A stretch of 35,210 nucleotides of DNA from an uncultured Kiloniellales bacterium (lineage in GTDB: Bacteria > Pseudomonadota > Alphaproteobacteria > Kiloniellales > JAKSDN01), in contig CAMYKD010000065.1 in assembly GCA_947258885.1 (NCBI GenBank), positions 1 to 35,210 of the forward strand. The letters are read 5' to 3'. The notes below the pieces were generated by a model, which searched no databases, had not been told where the DNA came from, and saw only the letters and a program-made list of their open reading frames with translations. Of the stretch, positions 24,689 through 32,878 are shown piece after piece; within the stretch, counting starts at the first letter, position 1; every line of letters starts with the position of its first letter. The translations under genes and the position numbers were made by a program.

Positions 24689-25831
24689 CTCGTCCCGGTC
24701 GGCGGCCAAGATCGCAGGTGTCGCGGTCTTGGCCCTGTCCGGTTTGTTGCCGTAGTTCCGGTAGACGAAGTCCGGCGGCGCCTCGCCGGTTTCCGACTTG
24801 GCCAGGTCGAGCATGACCTGGTGGTGCGGCGAGAGCTCGCAGGCCGGGTCCGTGTCGGCAGCGTTCCCGGTGATCGCGAAGGCCTGGCAGCGGCAGCCGC
24901 CCCAGTCGAGCTCGCGCCGCTCGCAGGACCGGCAGGGCTCGGGCATCCAGTCGGTACCGCGGAAGCGCAGGAAGGCCTCGGAGTTCTCCCAGATGTCCTC
25001 CAGGCTGCGCTCGAGGACAGTGTCGAAGGTAAAGCCGGTGATCGTTTCCGCCGCGTGGCAGGGCAGCACCTTGCCCGACGGCGAGACGTTCAGGAAGCGC
25101 CGCCCCCAGCCGCCCATGCAGGCCTTGGGCCGGCGCGCGTAGTAGTCCGGCACGACGTAGTCGATCGCGAAGCGGCTCTTGAAGCGCTCGCGCGCCGCGT
25201 CGACGACTTCGATCGAACGGTCGAGCTGGGCGCGAGTCGGCAGCAGCGCGGCCCGGTTCTCGTAGGCCCAGCCGTAGTACTGGACATGGGCGATCTCGAT
25301 GCGGTGGGCGTCCAGCTCGACCGCCATCTCGAACATGGCCTCCAGGTGGTGCAGGTTCTGGCGGTGCACGACCATGTTGAGGGTGACCGGCAGGCCCGCG
25401 GCGCGCACCCTCCGCGCCGCGTCGATCTTCTTCTCGTGCGCGCCCCGGTAGCCGCCGATCCGGTCGCCGCCGGCCGCCTCGCTGTCCTGAAAGGAAACCT
25501 GCACGTGGTCGATGCCGGCCGCCACCAGGGCCTGCAAACGGTCCTCGGTCAACAGCACGGCCGAGGTGATGAGGTTGGCGTAGAGCCCGGCGTCGCGCGC
25601 CTCCTCGACGAGGCGCTCCAGGTCCTTGCGCACCAGGGGCTCGCCGCCGGAGAAATGGATTTGCAGCGCGCCCAGATCGGCGATCTCGCGGATCACCCGG
25701 CACCAGGTCTCCGTGTCTAGCTCGCCGGCGGCCCGCTCCAGCTCCAGGGGGTTCGAGCAATAGGGGCACTGCAGCGGGCAGCGATGGGTCAGCTCGGCCA
25801 GCGCGGCCAACGGTGGCTCAGGCGCGTTCAT
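24089..25831 (-). CDS. pqqE: PQQ biosynthesis radical SAM protein PqqE, open frame extended by read-through
   Basis: PqqE uses S-adenosylmethionine to crosslink Glu and Tyr in PqqA, the first PQQ-forming step. The radical SAM motif CPLQCPYC gives Cys18, Cys22 and Cys25. SGGEP is at about residue 61. SPASM-domain cysteines follow: Cys238 (ACMGGWGRRFLN), PCH near 258, CRSC at 300-303 and GGCRCQAF near 313. Family members end at about 365-385 residues; here the conserved part ends near FVYRNYGNK (residue 363, base about 24743). No stop follows for another 217 codons, nearly all antisense to the DHPS-like gene (from residue 381). The extension is low-complexity and not credible as a domain, so a lost stop or a small indel is suspected. 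The start overlaps pqqD by ATGA. Confidence 0.85.
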   Translation of the reverse strand: MNAPEPPLAALAELTHRCPLQCPYCSNPLELERAAGELDTETWCRVIREIADLGALQIHFSGGEPLVRKDLERLVEEARDAGLYANLITSAVLLTEDRLQALVAAGIDHVQVSFQDSEAAGGDRIGGYRGAHEKKIDAARRVRAAGLPVTLNMVVHRQNLHHLEAMFEMAVELDAHRIEIAHVQYYGWAYENRAALLPTRAQLDRSIEVVDAARERFKSRFAIDYVVPDYYARRPKACMGGWGRRFLNVSPSGKVLPCHAAETITGFTFDTVLERSLEDIWENSEAFLRFRGTDWMPEPCRSCERRELDWGGCRCQAFAITGNAADTDPACELSPHHQVMLDLAKSETGEAPPDFVYRNYGNKPDRAKTATPAILAADRDELCEAGEAPPEVERLVELGHVAHLQDLHALVQGVDRGGERAGQAPPRWKAAVQLAGQILARHVEQDRTAEPVVERERAQDRQIVLRALAETQARIDDQARAGDAGGDAGVGPGLEDVEDIERRVGVVRIVARRVGVAPPVREHDLRAASGGGRQAVRVAGRGGQAVYDGRSGGQRLGHHLWVAGLDRQERAPEGRVRGKP

Positions 25832-26115
25832 GCGGTCATCACTCCCTTGTCCGCAAGGTCCTGCAGCAGAGCGTTCACGTCCTTTTCGATGACCGCGCGG
25901 TCAGCGTCGAAGGTCTTCGCCAGGTCGTCGACGATCGCCGACACGCTGGCCGCGCCGTCGCAGCGCTTGATCACCTCCAGCGCGATCGGATCGGGCACGA
26001 AGAGCCGCTCGGGCGCGAGCACCATCCAGGTGTCGCGCCGCTTGTCGAAACGGAGCTTGACGCCCGGCGGCAGGCGCGGAACCGAGTCCGCCGAGATGGT
26101 GACCGGTCCGCTCAT
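25828..26115 (-). CDS. pqqD: PQQ biosynthesis peptide chaperone PqqD
   Basis: A protein of 95 residues. PqqD binds the PqqA precursor peptide and presents it to PqqE (RiPP recognition element). The family pattern is clear: PRLPPGVKLRFDKRRDTWMV (residues 13-32), LAPERLFVPDPIALEVIKRC, then SVSAIVDDLAKTFDADRAVI and VNALLQDLADKGVM. The start ATG overlaps the pqqC stop, and its own stop overlaps the pqqE start (ATGA each time), so the three are translationally coupled. Confidence 0.95.
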   Translation of the reverse strand: MSGPVTISADSVPRLPPGVKLRFDKRRDTWMVLAPERLFVPDPIALEVIKRCDGAASVSAIVDDLAKTFDADRAVIEKDVNALLQDLADKGVMTA

Positions 26116-26882
26116 CGCCGGTCCTCCGGAACGAAGGCGCCCGGCGGGATGTGCCCCGGCGCGACGTAGGCGTGGTAGAGCGCGTCGAGCTGGGCCCAGA
26201 GCACGTCGGTCTTGAAGCGCACCGCGCCCAAGATCGCCTCCTGCTCGGCGCGCGTCCCGGCCCTCTCGATCACGTGGGCGAGGGTGAACCTGACGTCCTT
26301 TGGGGCCTCGTTGAGCCGGCGCTTGAAATAGGCGATGGAGCGTTCGTTGGCGAAATCGTAGTGCTCGAGCAGCCCGGCAATCCGCTCCTCGTGGATCTTC
26401 GGCGCGAAGAGCTCGGTCAGCGAGGAGGCCAGGGCCTCGAGCAGCGAGCGGTCGCGCACGAAGCGGACGTAGGCATCGACCGCGAAACGCGTCGCCGGCA
26501 GGATGCCGCGGGTCGACATGACATAGTCGCGCTCCAGGCCGACGGCCTCGGCCAGCCGCAGCCAGCGCTCGATGCCGCCCTCGTTGTCGCCGGCGCCGTC
26601 GTGGTCCTCCATGCGGCTGCGCCACACGCGGCGCAGCGCGGGGTCGTCGGTGCGCGACATGAGCGCCGCGTCCTTCATGGGGATGCTGGCTTGGTAGTAG
26701 AAGCGGTTCAGCACCCAGGCCTGCACCTGCCCGTGATCGCACTGGCCGCCGTGCAGCAGCTTGTGGAAGGGGTGCAGGTTGTGATAGCGCGTCGCGCCGA
26801 TCTCGCGCAGCGCCGTCTCCAGCTGTTCCGGGCTCATGAGGGCGTCCGGCGCCAGGTCCTGCACGTCGGGCCGTAGGCTCAC
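26112..26882 (-). CDS. pqqC: Pyrroloquinoline-quinone synthase PqqC
   Basis: PqqC is the cofactor-free oxidase that performs the final ring closure and eight-electron oxidation to PQQ. Visible motifs include RYHNLHPFHKLLHGGQCDHG, WVLNRFYYQASIPMKDAALM, MEDHDGAGDNEGGIERWLRL, SLTELFAPKIHEERIAGLLE and HYDFANERSIAYFKRRLNEA, all in family order, including the active-site His residues. A GTG at 26882 overlaps the pqqB stop by four bases (GTGA), mirroring the overlaps between pqqC, pqqD and pqqE, and gives 256 residues. The ATG at 26837 (SPEQLETALREIGA) would give 241 residues and is an acceptable alternative start. Confidence 0.93.
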   Translation of the reverse strand: MSLRPDVQDLAPDALMSPEQLETALREIGATRYHNLHPFHKLLHGGQCDHGQVQAWVLNRFYYQASIPMKDAALMSRTDDPALRRVWRSRMEDHDGAGDNEGGIERWLRLAEAVGLERDYVMSTRGILPATRFAVDAYVRFVRDRSLLEALASSLTELFAPKIHEERIAGLLEHYDFANERSIAYFKRRLNEAPKDVRFTLAHVIERAGTRAEQEAILGAVRFKTDVLWAQLDALYHAYVAPGHIPPGAFVPEDRR

Positions 26883-27814
26883 AGAACGATCTCCATGCCG
26901 TCGTAGCCGATCTCCCAGCCGGCGGCCTCGGCCTCGGCGCGCTCGGGGGAGTCGGCCAGGAGGACCGGATTGGTGTTGTTGATGTGGAGGAAGACCTTGC
27001 GCCCGATCCCCAGCGCGGCGAAGGCGGCGATGGTCCCGTCGGGCCCGGCCATGCTCAAATGGCCCATGCGCCGGCCGGTCTTGACGCCGGCCTGCTGCAC
27101 GACCATCTCGTCGTCCCGCCAAAGCGTCCCGTCGAACATCACCAGCGGCGCTCCCTCCAGTCTCTCTCCGAGCCCCGGCGGTATCGCCGCGCAGCCGGGG
27201 ATGTAGTAACAATAGGCCTTGCCGCCGCGTTCGGCCAGCCGCAGACCAATCGTGTCCTCCGCGACCGTGCCGAAGTTGGCCCCGGCGCCGGCATCTTCCA
27301 GATACAGGGCCACCTTGCCGGGGACGGTGAAGGGCTCGATCACGACGCCGCTCGGCCGGCCGTCCTTGGCCGCCGGCTCGAAGGTCCGGTCCAGGTCGAT
27401 CCGGCGGCGATCCACGAACGCCGGGTTCAGCACGTTGAAGATGCTGTTCCCGTCGAGCACGGAAAGCACCCGGCCGGTGCCGTAGACCGCCAGCGGATGG
27501 CTCTCGCGCAGGGTCAGGAGGCCCGACACGTGGTCCACGTCGCCGTTGGTCAGCACCACCGAGACGATCGGGCTGTGGCGCACGCCTTCCTTGGGATGGA
27601 GCTGCGGGTTGTCGTTTATCTGCTGGCGCAGGTCGGGCGAGGCATTCAGCAGGACCCAGTTCCGCCCGTCGGCGCTGACCGCCAGGGAGGATTGGGTGCA
27701 GGGACGCGCCGCCGGATCGCCCGCGCGTGCGCGCCGCGATGCTTCGTTGTTGCTGTTCCACTGGGGAAAGCCGCCGCCTGCCGCAGCCCCCAGGACAAGG
27801 ACGCGCAGCGCCAT
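26879..27814 (-). CDS. pqqB: PQQ biosynthesis protein PqqB
   Basis: A protein of 311 residues with a metallo-beta-lactamase-like fold. PqqB is thought to be an iron-dependent hydroxylase acting on the Glu-Tyr intermediate. The N-terminus RVLVLGAAAGGGFPQWNSNN is diagnostic, followed by QSSLAVSADGRNWVLLNASPDLRQQI and VVLTNGDVDHVSGLLTLRES, where the usual HxHxDH motif of hydrolases is replaced by NGDVDH, as is normal for PqqB. GHLSMAGPDG and FLHINNTNPVL near the C-terminus complete the metal site. A 111-base spacer with a strong hairpin separates it from pqqA upstream. Confidence 0.95.
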   Translation of the reverse strand: MALRVLVLGAAAGGGFPQWNSNNEASRRARAGDPAARPCTQSSLAVSADGRNWVLLNASPDLRQQINDNPQLHPKEGVRHSPIVSVVLTNGDVDHVSGLLTLRESHPLAVYGTGRVLSVLDGNSIFNVLNPAFVDRRRIDLDRTFEPAAKDGRPSGVVIEPFTVPGKVALYLEDAGAGANFGTVAEDTIGLRLAERGGKAYCYYIPGCAAIPPGLGERLEGAPLVMFDGTLWRDDEMVVQQAGVKTGRRMGHLSMAGPDGTIAAFAALGIGRKVFLHINNTNPVLLADSPERAEAEAAGWEIGYDGMEIVL

Positions 27815-27846
27815 CCGGTCGTCATCCGTCGAGAAACAGGGCGCGC

Positions 27847-27902
27847 AAAAGACCGACCCCGGTTCGGCCCCTTAGAGCTGGGACCGAGCACCGGGGCCGG
27901 CA
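27847..27902 (-). terminator. Attenuator/terminator hairpin between pqqA and pqqB
   Basis: On the - strand, 24 bases after the pqqA stop, an arm at about 27881-27901 (gccggccccggt, then ctcggtccc) pairs with about 27852-27872 (ggggccga, then accggggtcggt). There is one small bulge, a few G-U or mismatched pairs and an 8-base loop. It is followed by tctttt (27847-27852), as in an intrinsic terminator. Placed inside the operon, it would let pqqA be made in excess over pqqBCDE. Confidence 0.65.
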
Positions 27903-27925
27903 CTTAAACGCGTTTCACCCGGTTC

Positions 27926-28003
27926 TTAGAGCTCGGCGCAAACGTAGGAATTGATCTCGAGGCCAACGGCAATCTCGACGATCTTCGGCGTAGTCCAAGC
28001 CAT
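27926..28003 (-). CDS. pqqA: PQQ precursor peptide PqqA
   Basis: A 25-residue peptide, AWTTPKIVEIAVGLEINSYV then CAEL after Met. It carries the invariant E-x3-Y pair (EINSY) whose Glu and Tyr side chains become the PQQ skeleton. Too short for most gene finders, but unmistakable. A strong ribosome site, GGGAGGAA, lies seven bases before the ATG at 28003. The gene is first in pqqABCDE and is followed by a terminator-like hairpin. The 179 bases upstream to the next gene presumably hold the operon promoter; I see no convincing -35/-10 pair there. Confidence 0.97.
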   Translation of the reverse strand: MAWTTPKIVEIAVGLEINSYVCAEL

Positions 28004-28182
28004 GTTGTTTCCTCCCAACGGCGTTAAATGCGACTTAGAGCTGTTCCAATATATGTACGCCGCTGCCATAAGGAAAGCCCTTTTTTTCAACCGGGTCTTG
28101 TTTCAAGCGGACGGGGTCGTGCCGAACCGCGTTTGACGCCAGCGCAAAGGCTGTCGGACCCCTTCCGCCTGACCGGCCCGAG

Positions 28183-28563
28183 TCACTTTTCGTACTTGAT
28201 GTAGGCGAAACGCGGATCCGGCGGCGGCCCTTCCAAGGCGCCGCCAAGGGCGCCCGGCTGCCAGAGCACCACGTCTTCGATCTTCCTGGCCAGCTCGAAA
28301 TCCTTGTCGGTGATGCCCTTGGCGCTATGGGTCGTCAGCCGAACCTCGACCCAGGCGTAGGAGGCCGCGATGTCCGGGTGATGGAACGCGGCCTCGGCCA
28401 GATGCCCTACGGTGTTGATCACCATGAGCGTGCCCTTCCAGCCATGGGTCTCGTAGCGGCGCCGGATGAAGCCCGCCTCGAGGCGCCACCGGGGCAGCTC
28501 GTCTTTCAGACGCGCCACGACCTCCTGGTCAGAATAGGTCCGCTCCTTGGCTCTCTCGCTCAT
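28183..28563 (-). CDS. Pterin-4a-carbinolamine dehydratase family protein
   Basis: A protein of 126 residues. PCD/DCoH enzymes dehydrate 4a-hydroxytetrahydrobiopterin. The signature is present: GHLAEAAFHHPDIAASYAWV (residues about 53-72), then VRLTTHSAKGITDKDFELAR, matching the family's HHP...W...H...D spacing. The N-terminus (YSDQEVVARLKDELPRW) also fits. An extra C-terminal tail of about 25 residues (PGALGGALEGPPPDPRFAYI) is longer than usual. With the degenerate dihydropteroate synthase nearby this makes two pterin-related genes flanking the pqq operon, which may hint at a role in a modified pterin pathway rather than phenylalanine hydroxylation; no phenylalanine hydroxylase is in the window. 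Confidence 0.85.
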   Translation of the reverse strand: MSERAKERTYSDQEVVARLKDELPRWRLEAGFIRRRYETHGWKGTLMVINTVGHLAEAAFHHPDIAASYAWVEVRLTTHSAKGITDKDFELARKIEDVVLWQPGALGGALEGPPPDPRFAYIKYEK

Positions 28564-28618
28564 CGATTTTCCTCTCCAGATCCTCTCTCGGACGCGGGCC
28601 GCCGCGAAACGGCGGCGG

Positions 28619-30112
28619 TTACGTCACAATCGGCGGCGGCCGCTTGTCGAACCAGGGCCGCGCCTGTTCGAGCTGGCCGGCGAGGCGGAACAAGGCCGCC
28701 TCGTCGCCGAAGCGCGCGGCGAACTGGATGCCGATCGGCAGGCCGGCCTCGTTCCAGCATAGCGGCAGCGAGGCCGCCGGCTGGCCGGTCATGTTGAACA
28801 GCATCGTGTTTGCGGTTGTCTCGAAGACCTCCTTGGACAAGACATCCAGGACCCTGTCGAGCAACCTCTTGATCGGAAACCTCCGCAGGATCGCGAGCTG
28901 CGCCGCCTCCGAGGCCTTCAAGTCGAAATGACCGATCGGCACCGGCGGGTAGGCCATGGTCGGGGTCATGAACAGGTCGTGGTTTTCGAAGAAGGCCGCG
29001 ACGCGACGCCCCGCCAGATAGGCCGCTTCGAGCGCTTCGGCATAGTCCACGCCGGTCATCTTGCAGCCGATCAGGCCGAGGATCCAGGTCTGCGGCTCGA
29101 AGCCCCGAGGCGTGGGCCTTCGTCCCATGGACCGGCCGGCGGATGCGATGGCATGCCCGACTTCGCCCGCCAACAGCAGCAGGTAGGCCCGGACAAGCTC
29201 GCCGCTCTCGAAATCCGGCATGGCCTCTTCGACGTGGTGCCCCAGGGACTCGCAGAGCTTTGCGGCATCGACGAGCGCCGCCACGCAGTCAGGATGGGTC
29301 GCCTGGCCGAATAGCGATCTGCTCGTGAAGGCGATGCGCAGGCGGCCCGGGTCGCGCCCGACCTCGTCCAGAAACGGGCGCGGGACCGGCGGGGCGCTGT
29401 AGGGCGCGCCGAGGTCCGGACCCTGGGTCGCATCCAGCATCGCCGCGCTGTCCCGCACGCTCCGGCTGACCACGTGGTCCTGGATGAAACCGCCCCAGCC
29501 GTCGCCGACATCGGGCCCCAGGGGATTGCGCCCGCGAGTCGGCTTCAATCCGAACAGGGCGCAGCAGGACGCCGGGATGCGGATCGAGCCGCCGCCGTCG
29601 TTGCCGTGTGCGACGGGAACGAAGCCGGCCGCCACCGCCGCCGCCGCCCCGCCGCTGGAGCCGCCCGGCGTATGATCCGGGTTCCACGGGTTGCGCGTCG
29701 CCCCCCTGAAGCGCGGCTCGGTCACCGGCATGATGCCGAATTCCGGCGCGTTGGTCTGCCCGACGACGACCAGGCCGGCGCGACGGTAGCGGGCGGCCAT
29801 CTCGCTGTCGCGCTCGGCGACGTAATCCGCGAGAAAGCGGCAGGACGCGGTCAGCGGCTGTCCGGCGTAGGCCGCCAGGAGGTCCTTGAGCAGGAACGGC
29901 ACCCCCGCGAAGGGACCGTCGGGCAGCGGCCCGCCGGCCGCGGCGCGGCCCTGTTCGTACATCGCGTGCACCACGGCGTTGAGCCGCGGATTGCGCGCCT
30001 CGATCCGCTCGATGGCGCAGGCCGCCAGCTCCGCCGGCGCGACCTCCTTTTTTCGCACCAGGTCGGCCAGCCCCAGGGCGTCATGGCTCTCGTAGTCTTC
30101 GGCAATGGACAT
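28619..30112 (-). CDS. Amidase signature family protein
   Basis: A protein of 497 residues. Amidase-signature enzymes hydrolyse amides with a Ser-cisSer-Lys triad. All three positions are visible: Lys76 ([10 protein letters not shown]), the GGSSGG loop at 150-155 with the cis-Ser, and nucleophile Ser176 in [13 protein letters not shown]. The C-terminal half has the usual [20 protein letters not shown] ending. The start at 30112 ([20 protein letters not shown]) matches family N-termini; an in-frame ATG at 30157 would overlap the preceding gene by 11 bases. The substrate cannot be deduced. It sits between the App1-like gene and the pterin dehydratase gene in the same orientation. Confidence 0.9.
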   Translation of the reverse strand: MSIAEDYESHDALGLADLVRKKEVAPAELAACAIERIEARNPRLNAVVHAMYEQGRAAAGGPLPDGPFAGVPFLLKDLLAAYAGQPLTASCRFLADYVAERDSEMAARYRRAGLVVVGQTNAPEFGIMPVTEPRFRGATRNPWNPDHTPGGSSGGAAAAVAAGFVPVAHGNDGGGSIRIPASCCALFGLKPTRGRNPLGPDVGDGWGGFIQDHVVSRSVRDSAAMLDATQGPDLGAPYSAPPVPRPFLDEVGRDPGRLRIAFTSRSLFGQATHPDCVAALVDAAKLCESLGHHVEEAMPDFESGELVRAYLLLLAGEVGHAIASAGRSMGRRPTPRGFEPQTWILGLIGCKMTGVDYAEALEAAYLAGRRVAAFFENHDLFMTPTMAYPPVPIGHFDLKASEAAQLAILRRFPIKRLLDRVLDVLSKEVFETTANTMLFNMTGQPAASLPLCWNEAGLPIGIQFAARFGDEAALFRLAGQLEQARPWFDKRPPPIVT

Positions 30113-30146
30113 CGGCGTTCGGCCCCCCGCGTCCCTGGGCATATCT

Positions 30147-31250
30147 TCAGTCTTCAACTTTCAGCTCGATGCGCGGCAACTCGTCCGCTGCACGGAAGAC
30201 CGTCCAGTTTCTCTCCGAAATTCCTTGGAATGCGGCGGCGAATCGTTCCTCTTGATCGTCCTGCGGCGACACGTTGCGTATGAAGACGTGGACCACCTGT
30301 CCGCGGTGCCGCTTGGCGACGGTGCCGTAGATCTCCGGGTCCTTCTCGCCCGAATCGCCGACCAGGACGAACTTCCGACGGGGATAGGCGCGAAGAATCG
30401 ATTCTATGGTCGGGATCTTGGAGTCTTCCGGCGCGGCGAAGAGGTCGAAGAAGGTTCCGTCCTTCAGGCGAAACGACCTCAGGTGAAAGGCGCCCGGGGG
30501 AAACCCCTCGCGTGCCATGAAGGCCGAAAGCACCGGGAAGAGCTGCCAGGGCGAGGAGGACACGTAGTGGAAAGCGGCGCCGGCCTCGGCCCATTGGCCG
30601 TAGGCCCGTGCCATGCCGGGTACGTCGCGGAACTCGCGCAGGAAGGTGTTGGCCAGGAGCTCGCGCTTGTCGGTCACGACGCTGACCTTGACGGTGTCGT
30701 CGATGTCGGAGATGACAGACAGTCCCTCTGGGTCGAGAAGCTGGACCCGTCCGGAGAACCGCCGCCGGTCGCTCTCGCGCATGACGGCCTCGAACGGCAG
30801 CCACGCGTTTCCGGAAAGGTCCGCGAGCCCTTCCCGGTCCAGGCGGAGACGCCCCGTGAAGTGGCCGTTGGCCTCCGACCGGCCCAGGGCGAACGTCCGG
30901 CCGTCGAGCCGGACCTCCAGCTTCTTGCCACGCTCGTTGTCGACCAGGAACATCCGGGCGCGCTCGCGAAACCGCTCGTCGTCCCGCGCCGCCGGGTCGA
31001 GCTCGAGTTGCTCGAGCAGCGCTTCGATCACCGCCGTGCGCCAGACGGAGTCATCCTCCGGCTCGAATATCCAGCCGTGGACCGGGATGATCCACGCCAT
31101 TGACTCTTTGTCGAGCTGCGCTGCGGTCGGGAAGAATATGACCTCTTCGTCGGCCTTGATCGAAGACGCGCAGGCCCCTCCCGACAGGGAAACGCCGGCC
31201 GCCAGGAGCGCCCCTGCCATCCAACTACGCAATTTGCAGCTATCGACCAT
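30147..31250 (-). CDS. App1/DUF2183-like phosphatase, exported
   Basis: A protein of 367 residues. The N-terminus has a signal peptide (CKLRSW, then MAGALLAAGVSLSGGAC); Cys27 could be a lipidation site but the lipobox is weak. After a beta-rich N-domain, the catalytic DUF2183 (App1 phosphatidate phosphatase-like, HAD superfamily) domain starts with VISDIDDTVKVSVV, giving the DxDxT nucleophile motif at 182-186. YVSSSPWQLFPVLSAFMARE and HLRSFRLKDGTFFD follow, then the C-terminal acidic motif FVLVGDSGEKDPEIY. Yeast App1 dephosphorylates phosphatidic acid. A bacterial periplasmic version in a PQQ/ABC cluster is notable, and its real substrate is unknown. Confidence 0.85.
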   Translation of the reverse strand: MVDSCKLRSWMAGALLAAGVSLSGGACASSIKADEEVIFFPTAAQLDKESMAWIIPVHGWIFEPEDDSVWRTAVIEALLEQLELDPAARDDERFRERARMFLVDNERGKKLEVRLDGRTFALGRSEANGHFTGRLRLDREGLADLSGNAWLPFEAVMRESDRRRFSGRVQLLDPEGLSVISDIDDTVKVSVVTDKRELLANTFLREFRDVPGMARAYGQWAEAGAAFHYVSSSPWQLFPVLSAFMAREGFPPGAFHLRSFRLKDGTFFDLFAAPEDSKIPTIESILRAYPRRKFVLVGDSGEKDPEIYGTVAKRHRGQVVHVFIRNVSPQDDQEERFAAAFQGISERNWTVFRAADELPRIELKVED

Positions 31251-31280
31251 GGCTTCAATGCCCTGCTGTTGTGCCCGCCG

Positions 31281-32090
31281 TCAGCCCGCAGGGCCGCCGC
31301 GCCGGGCGATCAGGCCGCGACCCGGATCGTAGCCATAGATCGCCAGCGCCATGAAGACCAGCGTACAGATCACCACGACCGCGAGCGCCTCCAGGTTCAC
31401 CTGACCATAGAGCGCGAAGCGGATCAGTTCGACGGCGTAGGTAAAGGGGTTGGCGGCGCAGATCCAATGCAGGACCAGACTCGATTCCTGAATGCGCCAG
31501 AGCGGATAGAGCGCCGAGGAGGCGAAGAACATCGGGAAGATGACGAAGTTCATCACGCCGGCGAAGTTCTCCAGCTGCTTGATGACGGAGGACAGCAGCA
31601 GACCCAGCGCCCCCAGCATGAGTCCCGAGAGCACCAGCGCCAGCAAGACGGTCAGGTAGCCGGCGAGAGGCGGCTGCACCTCCCAGAACCAGGCGATCGT
31701 CAGAAAGACATAGACCTGCAGGATCGAAACGATGACGCCGGCCAGGAGCTTGCAGCTCAGCAGGTACCAGCGCGGCATGGGACTGACCAGCAGGGTGCGC
31801 ATGTTGCCCATCTCGCGGTCGTAGACCATGGACAGCGACGACTGCATGCCGTTGAACAGCTGGATCATGCCGATCAGGCCGGGCGTGATGTAGATCTCGT
31901 AGAGGACGTAGGTCTCGTAGGGCGGGATGATCGACACGCCCAGGACCGAGCGGAAGCCGGCGGCGAAGATGAACAGCCAGACCAGCGGGCGGACCAGCGC
32001 GGCGACGAAGCGCTCCCGCTGATGCAGGAAGCGCAGCGCCTCGCGGCCGACCACGCCGTTCAGACAGCGCAGGTATTGGACCGGCATCAT
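31281..32090 (-). CDS. ABC-2 type transporter permease, PQQ alcohol-oxidation-associated
   Basis: A protein of 269 residues. Six hydrophobic segments are visible, among them LVRPLVWLFIFAAGFRSVLG (about 33-52), SCKLLAGVIVSILQVYVFLT (about 111), YLTVLLALVLSGLMLGALGL (about 144) and FVIFPMFFASSALYPLW (about 182-198), with a last helix near 240. MVYDREMGNMRTLLVSPMPRW (about 87) is the conserved ABC-2 coupling stretch found in NodJ/DrrB-type exporters. The start ATG overlaps the ATPase stop by four bases, so the two form one unit. In proteobacteria such a permease-ATPase pair accompanies PQQ-dependent alcohol dehydrogenase loci; the transported molecule is not established. Confidence 0.88.
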   Translation of the reverse strand: MMPVQYLRCLNGVVGREALRFLHQRERFVAALVRPLVWLFIFAAGFRSVLGVSIIPPYETYVLYEIYITPGLIGMIQLFNGMQSSLSMVYDREMGNMRTLLVSPMPRWYLLSCKLLAGVIVSILQVYVFLTIAWFWEVQPPLAGYLTVLLALVLSGLMLGALGLLLSSVIKQLENFAGVMNFVIFPMFFASSALYPLWRIQESSLVLHWICAANPFTYAVELIRFALYGQVNLEALAVVVICTLVFMALAIYGYDPGRGLIARRGGPAG

Positions 32091-32878
32091 CGCGGCTTGG
32101 TCCCGGTCAACGTGCCGAAGGCCTCGCGGATGTCCGCCGCCCCGGCCTGCCGCACGACCTCGTCCACCCCGCCGGCGGCCAGCACCCTGCCCTCGTGCAG
32201 GACGACGACCCGGTTGTCCGGCGCCACCTCGTCGATCAGGTGCGTCGCCCAGAGCAACCCGAGGCGCTCCTCGCGCACGAGCCGCCGCATGTGGTCCAGG
32301 ATGCCCTGCCGGCTGCCGATGTCGAGGCCGACCGTGGGCTCGTCGAGCAGCAGGAGCCGCGGGCGGTGCAGCAGGGCGCGGGCGATCTCGACCCGGCGCA
32401 CTTGCCCGCCGGACAGCTGGCGCACCTTGTCGCCTGCCCGCTCGCCGAGCTCCAGGCGCTCCAGCTCCTCCGCGATGCGCGCCCTGGCGAGGCTTCGGGC
32501 CATGCCGTGGAGCGCCGCGTGATACCGCAGGTTCTGGACCACCGAGAGGTCCAGGTCGAGGGTGCGTTGCTGGAAGACGACACCGATACGGGACAAGGCT
32601 TGGGACGGGTGTTCGCGCAGCTCCTTGCCGAAGACGCGGATCGATCCGCTGCGATTGTCGTAGAGCCGCGTGACCAGCGAGAACAGCGTGGTCTTGCCGG
32701 CACCGTTCTGCCCGAGCAATACGGTGAACTCCCCGGGCCGGATCGCGAGCGAGACGTCGTCCAGCGCCCGCCGCTTGCCGAAGTCGTGGGTCAGCCCCGC
32801 GATCTCGAGGGCCGGCACGTCCCGCGCCTCGTCGTCCGCCGTGTCGGTTTCGACAACCTTCACTACACTGGCCACCAA
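32087..32878 (-). CDS. ABC transporter ATP-binding protein, PQQ alcohol-oxidation-associated
   Basis: A protein of 263 residues. All ABC motifs are intact: Walker A GQNGAGKTT (56-64), Q-loop VVFQQRTLDLDLS (about 98), signature LSGGQVRRVEIARALL (about 154), Walker B LLLLDEPTVGLD (about 175) and the switch His in WATHLIDE (about 208). The start is TTG at 32878 or the adjacent GTG at 32875; both lie inside the end of the remnant frame upstream. It resembles the subfamily found beside PQQ-dependent alcohol dehydrogenase genes, and the neighbouring binding protein and propeller support this. Confidence 0.9.
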   Translation of the reverse strand: MVASVVKVVETDTADDEARDVPALEIAGLTHDFGKRRALDDVSLAIRPGEFTVLLGQNGAGKTTLFSLVTRLYDNRSGSIRVFGKELREHPSQALSRIGVVFQQRTLDLDLSVVQNLRYHAALHGMARSLARARIAEELERLELGERAGDKVRQLSGGQVRRVEIARALLHRPRLLLLDEPTVGLDIGSRQGILDHMRRLVREERLGLLWATHLIDEVAPDNRVVVLHEGRVLAAGGVDEVVRQAGAADIREAFGTLTGTKPR

